Part shown: piece after piece, positions 38,801 to 64,000 of the stretch
Position numbering within the stretch: the stretch's first letter is position 1
Layout: each line of letters opens with the position of its first letter
Assembly: GCA_003991915.1 (NCBI GenBank)
Contig: RQTK01000296.1
Location: forward strand, 275,567 to 339,566
Direction: 5' to 3'
DNA length: 64,000 bases
Source of the DNA: Elysia chlorotica
Taxonomy: Eukaryota > Mollusca > Gastropoda > Plakobranchidae
The notes under the pieces: generated by a model
Told to the model about the DNA's origin: nothing
Databases searched by the model: none
What the model saw: only the letters and a program-made list of their open reading frames with translations
Program-made: the position numbers and the translations under genes

Positions 38801-39748
38801 TTTTCAGTGTAATCGGCTTTAGCGATACTGTTGTGATACAAGATTTAGGACCTTTCTTTTAGAGGCTTACAAAAATTGTGAAGAAGACAAAAACATGATA
38901 CAGCTTACAAAGAAAGAAGAAACAAAAAGCAATGAAACTAATAATAAAAAAAACGCTAACCATTGATGGACAATGTCCTAATTTTCACACACACAAGACT
39001 GTCACTTTGTTCTTTGGACTTGTTTGTTAGGTGGAGGTGTTATCCATGTACCATAGACTGTCAATGTGGCAGCTGTTATTGGACCTTGATCTGCAGTCAT
39101 TACAGAACTGTAACGCTCTCGAGTTAACACGTTCATCTTCACGTGTTTCTAACACTTTCACACTTTTAAGTATACTCTTGAGTGTTGATAATCTCTCTAG
39201 ATCTCTCTCCCTCTCTATTTCTCTCTCTCTCTCTCTTTATATCTAACTATTTAATTTATCCAAGTGTTTATCTAAATGTTTATACATCCGTATATATATT
39301 TATTTATCTAACCGTTTAATATTATACCCCTCTGTCTCACTCCCTGTAACTCCCTATATTTTTGTTCTCTTCCCCACTTTATGATATCAAAATATTTTAA
39401 GAGTTATGACTATATTAAACCTCATACCTTTTTATCATTCAGGGCTTTTAAAAACATTATAGCTATCAATCAATTTTTTTGTGTGCACCGTACCTTGCGG
39501 ATGTCCGTCTTCATTAACATTACTGTAAGTTACAGTCTTTCTTTATAAACCAGTCTGTTTTATATCTCGGCTTTCAGGGTCAATTATATTCAAAATTACG
39601 ATGAAGGGTGTAGAACAATTATTACATACCTACAGCGCGTATTATTATTGATTTTATAGGAACACGCTGTTGAACCTAATTGGTCATTATAATAAAGCCA
39701 CAGTTCAACGCGAAAAGCGAGCGGAGTAACATTTCACCCCCCACCCCC

Positions 39749-39801
<53 letters not shown>
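39749..39801. repeat. (CT)n microsatellite
   Basis: Uninterrupted CT units; a shorter imperfect CT tract lies at about 39190-39237. Confidence 0.95.
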
Positions 39802-39803
<2 letters not shown>

Positions 39804-39889
39804 ACTCTCTCTCAGATGAAAGCAAGTGAACACAGAAGGTCTCGAGGGAAAACAACAGCGACTTAAAAGGCAACCATAGGTAGAGCACA

Positions 39890-40050
39890 GGACGTCCGTG
39901 TTTCGAGCTGCCGCGTTTGTTTTTTCCCATTGGTTGGGTTGGTGTCAGTAATGTCAGTGTCAGTGTGACCGACCAGGTCCCAGGTATTCAGTAACGGGGT
40001 CCCGTATCCATTCCTGACATTTCTTGAGAACCAGGAGACGTTAAACTTGG
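39890..40050 (+). repeat. Diverged SINE copy
   Basis: Shares ATTGGTTGGGTTGGTGTCAG and the GTGACCGACC phrase with the SINE body, and ends near GACGTTAAAC. The head is badly decayed. Confidence 0.55.
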
Positions 40051-40853
40051 AGAGGCATTTGCTTTCCCCAAAGCAAAGAATGCACCCGATTCAGTCATTG
40101 CAGCTAAACATTTAGTTTTAGGCTATTGTGTTGATGGCCCAACTAAACTTCGTCGCAAACTGTATGCACCCTTGAAGGTTTCAGCAATAAAATACCTAAA
40201 CCATCTATGGAACACATTGCATACCAGATATGTAGAAAGAATAGGCAGTTGTTAAAGCCAATTATACTTGATAACCTCTGAAATCATAAGTTCAGTACCA
40301 GGTTACTAAATCCAAAAGAAATGTCGGCAACAGTCTAGAATTCAGTTTGCTTTATCAGTGGAGCTTATCTTGGCCAGTGTGTCACCTGTAGCAAAAAGCG
40401 TGATTGTTATGTCATTAGCACAGATTTGGTGTACTAATTGAAGTGCTAAACTTATGCACTTTATGAAAGATAGAGCCAGAATAATTTATCTGCCGACAGC
40501 CCTGAACTTCAAAGGAGTTGCGCGAAGTACGGCTACCCCTTTAATTGATATTCTGGCGTAAGGTAGAACATAATTGTGTGTACAAAATGTATATATTTTT
40601 ACAATACATGCACATGTAATCAATGTGTAGAGGCATAGAAGCAGGTGCAGTTTTCACGTGGCGTGAATCATATTTTTTAACATATCTTTAATAATATCAC
40701 ATTTCATAAAGCTGTTTCCTGAGCATATCTTGTTCACTTTGGATGTGCAGACTATCGGTAAGTGTTTAACCGCTGTGGCTAATAATGACAATATTATTAT
40801 TTATTATCTTTGTAAAAAAAATAAAGGAAAGAAAAAAAGAATAAAAAATTAAT

Positions 40854-40965
40854 AGTAATAATAATGATGATAATAATAATAATGATAATAATTCTGTTGC
40901 TGCTGCTGATGGTGGCTATTATTATGATGGGGATGACGATGACGATGATGATGATGATGATGATG

Positions 40966-41019
<54 letters not shown>
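40854..41019. repeat. (GAT)n microsatellite running into an assembly gap
   Basis: GAT/ATG trinucleotides lead into a run of N; AAT trinucleotides resume on the far side (41142-41186). The true repeat length is unknown. Confidence 0.95.
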
Positions 41020-41141
41020 NNNNNNNNNNNNNNNNNNNNNNNNNNNNNNNNNNNNNNNNNNNNNNNNNNNNNNNNNNNNNNNNNNNNNNNNNNNNNNNNN
41101 NNNNNNNNNNNNNNNNNNNNNNNNNNNNNNNNNNNNNNNNN
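41020..41141. other. Assembly gap (122 N)
   Basis: Unresolved bases inside a trinucleotide repeat. Confidence 1.
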
Positions 41142-41672
41142 TAATAACAATAATAATAATATAAATAATAATAATAATAATAATAAAGTAGAAAGTATTA
41201 CGAACAGTTTATAGCAGAGTTAAATTGAATTTTCCAAACTAGTCTGCCATTTTAAACTCCTAGGCGAGGTAGATAGCTTACTAAATAGTAATATAAGTAG
41301 AGGCCTAGATATTTAGGTCGAGATCTCAGTATCACTAAAGCCTATGCTATAAAAAAAAGTGCTTATCATCAAATGGAAATGTTAAAAAATACCTATAGAT
41401 CATTTGGCCTACATAAGTGGCATATGGTGTTGACAACCGTTTATCTCTGCGTAGGCCTACTAAAATAATTATTGTGATGCGGTTGATATAGGCCTAAAAT
41501 AGATAATAGAAACTCTGCCACTCAATTCCTTCCAGTCTTACAATGAAAAAGAGTAATCTTTATTATCACCACCATCACCACTACCACAAATATCATATTA
41601 TCAATATTATCAGGTGTTAGCAAATTAAAGAGTATCATGCTTAGTCTTATAAATTTTGCTAGACCTCCCCCT

Positions 41673-41679
<7 letters not shown>

Positions 41680-41735
<56 letters not shown>
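41680..41735. repeat. (CT)n microsatellite
   Basis: About 27 CT units after a short C-run, ending about 35 bp before a 17-codon open frame at 41770. Confidence 0.95.
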
Positions 41736-41738
<3 letters not shown>

Positions 41739-41749
41739 ACCTCTTTCGC

Positions 41750-43803
41750 TTTCCCGAACGAAGATCATCATGAGCGGTTTTAGCCATTCTGATGCCGAGG
41801 ACTCAGACTCGTCCGCAGAATAGAAATTCTATTATTTTATAAGCTCTATTTTTATCTCGAGACTCGGAACTCGGAGTGCTCACGGCTTTCACCACCGTCC
41901 ACCGTCGGGCATGGCTTGGTTGTGCTGTGGGCAGTATCTCAGTCAAACGCAGTTGTAGCCTAGTCGACTGAGTAGTCGTAGATCTTGACTCCAGATCTAA
42001 CAGTGATCTTTAGCTAGACAAAATCTGAATCCACATTATTCTTAAGAATCAAGCTGACGTATAGACTAAATTTGATTATCTACAGGTTTACACTCGATCT
42101 TGAATCCAGTCTAAGACTTAAATCTAAAGATAGATTCAGATAGAAATCTTTAAATTAAAAAGGCCTATAAAGCAACCAGATAGAATCCACAGATCTAGAA
42201 TCTAGATCTAGATCTATAGTAATAAGATTCTAGCTTCTAAACTACTAGATCTACAAAGCCTTAGAATAATATAAAAGGCTTACAATGAGTAATCGGGCAT
42301 GGCTTGGTTGTGCTGTGGGCAGTATCTCAGTCAAACGCAGTTGTAGCCTAGTCGACTGAGTAGTCGTAGATCTTGACTCCAGATCTAACAGTGATCTTTA
42401 GCTAGACAAAATCTGAATCCACATTATTCTTAAGAATCAAGCTGACGTATAGACTACATTAGTTGATTACCCGGTATCTACAGGTTTACACTCGATCTTG
42501 AATCCAGTCTAAGACTTAAATCTAAAGATAGATTCAGATAGAAATCTTTAAATTAAAAAGGCCTATAAAGCAACCAGATAGAATCCACAGATCTAGAATC
42601 TAGATCTAGATCTATAGTAATAAGATTCTAGCTTCTAAACTACTAGATCTACAAAGCCTTAGAATAATATAAAAGGCTTACAATGAGTACAAGCTACGTC
42701 ATGTATGTGCATTCTACCCCTAGATCTATGTATCACCAGGGCTTTAGCAACTAGATATGGTGCTTTTTGAGCCACTGACAGTCATAACAAATCCCATATA
42801 AGGTTTGTTTTGGTTACAACTGTTGTATAAATATATAATCAGTACATTGCATTCCTATATTTACAGTGGCTATACAATGTATACCACTTATAAATAATAT
42901 TGTGAGTCTGCCTCAAAATATTTTATTCTATAGTAATACGGTAATAGTATAGTATACGTATGGTATACCAGTCTCTTCGAAGCCCTCTGCCAGTAAAATG
43001 TTCACATTACTGTTCACAGTAGGCCTATGGGGATGACATATTTCTCTAAAAAAATGTAAACACAATCACATAATGGTTGTATTTTTTGTTGTAAACAATC
43101 TGCTGATTGGGCTAGAGCACAGAATTAGATTTTTATACATTCTCTTCACCGTTGCTGCTGGTGTAGTGCATTGGCTGTCTTGGGACATCGTGGGCACAAC
43201 ATGCTGACGTGCCGTAAAACAAACTCACTCACTCATCACTAGCCGACTTACAAGCATCACATGACTTTTGTGAGAAAGAGGTCAGCCCATGGGTCAATCT
43301 CCGGATAACAAGTGTTGCCGCTGTTGCAATCATGTTGGGGAGAAAAAATAGAACCTCACCTTACTTTAATATTATGTCTTTATCTAGATATAATGGGTTG
43401 GCTTTCGTAGAATGCCATGGCAGAAGGATGGGCAGTTACGGTTTATTTTTCTCTGCAAAACGCCCTCCTGTTTGACAACCTAATATATTTCTTACTCTAC
43501 TTTAAAAAGAGGTTGTAAAATTTGTTTTCCCTTCTTGGCAAATCTCAATTATGGGAATGGAACAAAAAGCATTATAAATGTTACCAGCTTTACTGAGATT
43601 ATCACTTAAGATGAGAGATAACAAAATGTTCAAACATCTGTCAACCTTATTTATGTTTGTTATTTAAGTCTTTTGTGTTGGATTCATCATGAATGGTATT
43701 GTTTCTCAAATTAAGTAAATTGCATCAATCACTAGAAAAAAGGTATTAATTTCTTAGAAGTGCCCATTTCAACTTCCACTTGTCCTTTTAATTTTTTTCT
43801 CAG
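41750..43803 (+). promoter_or_regulatory. Presumed 5' region of the GPR155-like gene
   Basis: The first coding exon begins after an acceptor at 43803, so at least one untranslated exon and the promoter must lie upstream; this interval is the likely place. It holds a 17-codon frame (41770-41823, MSGFSHSDAEDSDSSAE) and a tandem duplication of about 390 bp. I could not fix a leader exon or a transcription start. Confidence 0.35.
41905..42689. repeat. Direct tandem duplication of about 390 bp upstream of the GPR155-like gene
   Basis: Unit 1 is 41905-42292 and unit 2 is 42293-42689. They are identical except for one short rearranged stretch (near 42083 and 42467) that makes unit 2 about 8 bp longer. 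Both units are rich in AGATCT and TCTAGA words. Confidence 0.93.
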
Positions 43804-43819
43804 AACAAAAATTGTCACC

Positions 43820-64000
<20,181 letters not shown>

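Noticed and set aside
43760-43819. An upstream in-frame start for the GPR155-like protein at 43760
   Set aside because: The stretch is a T-rich intron end with an AG acceptor at 43802-43803; the ATG at 43820 has a strong context and follows the acceptor.

Overview
This looks like nuclear DNA of an animal, most likely a mollusc and probably a heterobranch gastropod. The support is indirect: AT-rich sequence with long introns, very many microsatellites, TCTAGATCT-rich tracts, tRNA-derived SINEs of a type I associate with gastropods, and mollusc-like core histones. The species call is inference. Every multi-exon gene was assembled by eye from GT/AG borders, reading phase and recall of the human proteins; nothing was searched.

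Layout. 1-6650: no gene recognised; microsatellites, dispersed repeats and one GC-richer block with CRE, AP-1 and TATA motifs near 1000-1520. 6656-27380 (minus): a complete mitochondrial HSP60 gene (HSPD1), 12 coding exons plus a 5' leader exon, 575 codons. 27314-28186: the HSP60/HSP10 divergent promoter with three heat-shock-element dyads. 28187-32842 (plus): HSP10 (HSPE1), four coding exons, 101 codons. The head-to-head pairing, known from other animals, lets the two halves of the mitochondrial chaperonin share one promoter. 33383-33977: two decayed exons of a second GPR155-like gene. 34500-41750: repeat-rich DNA with a 442-bp duplicated segment, SINEs and an assembly gap. 41750-64000 (plus): a GPR155/LYCHOS-like gene, 14 coding exons seen, running off the right edge inside its DEP domain.

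Inside intron 10 of the GPR155-like gene lies a block holding a truncated H2B (minus), a complete H2A (plus) and a complete H3 (minus), each with its own TATA box. H2A and H3 keep the histone 3' stem-loop. The block is bracketed by an identical 42-bp direct repeat, so it looks like a piece of a histone repeat unit pasted into the intron. The same intron holds a full tRNA-SINE with 13-bp target duplications and an N-terminal fragment of a piggyBac-type transposase.

Mobile DNA elsewhere: a 2.26-kb piggyBac-like non-autonomous element sits exactly at a TTAA inside an older SINE in HSP60 intron 11. Recent local duplications recur (87 bp in the HSP10 leader, about 390 bp upstream of GPR155, about 560 bp in HSP60 intron 12, 109 bp in GPR155 intron 1, 442 bp at 34.6/37.1 kb).
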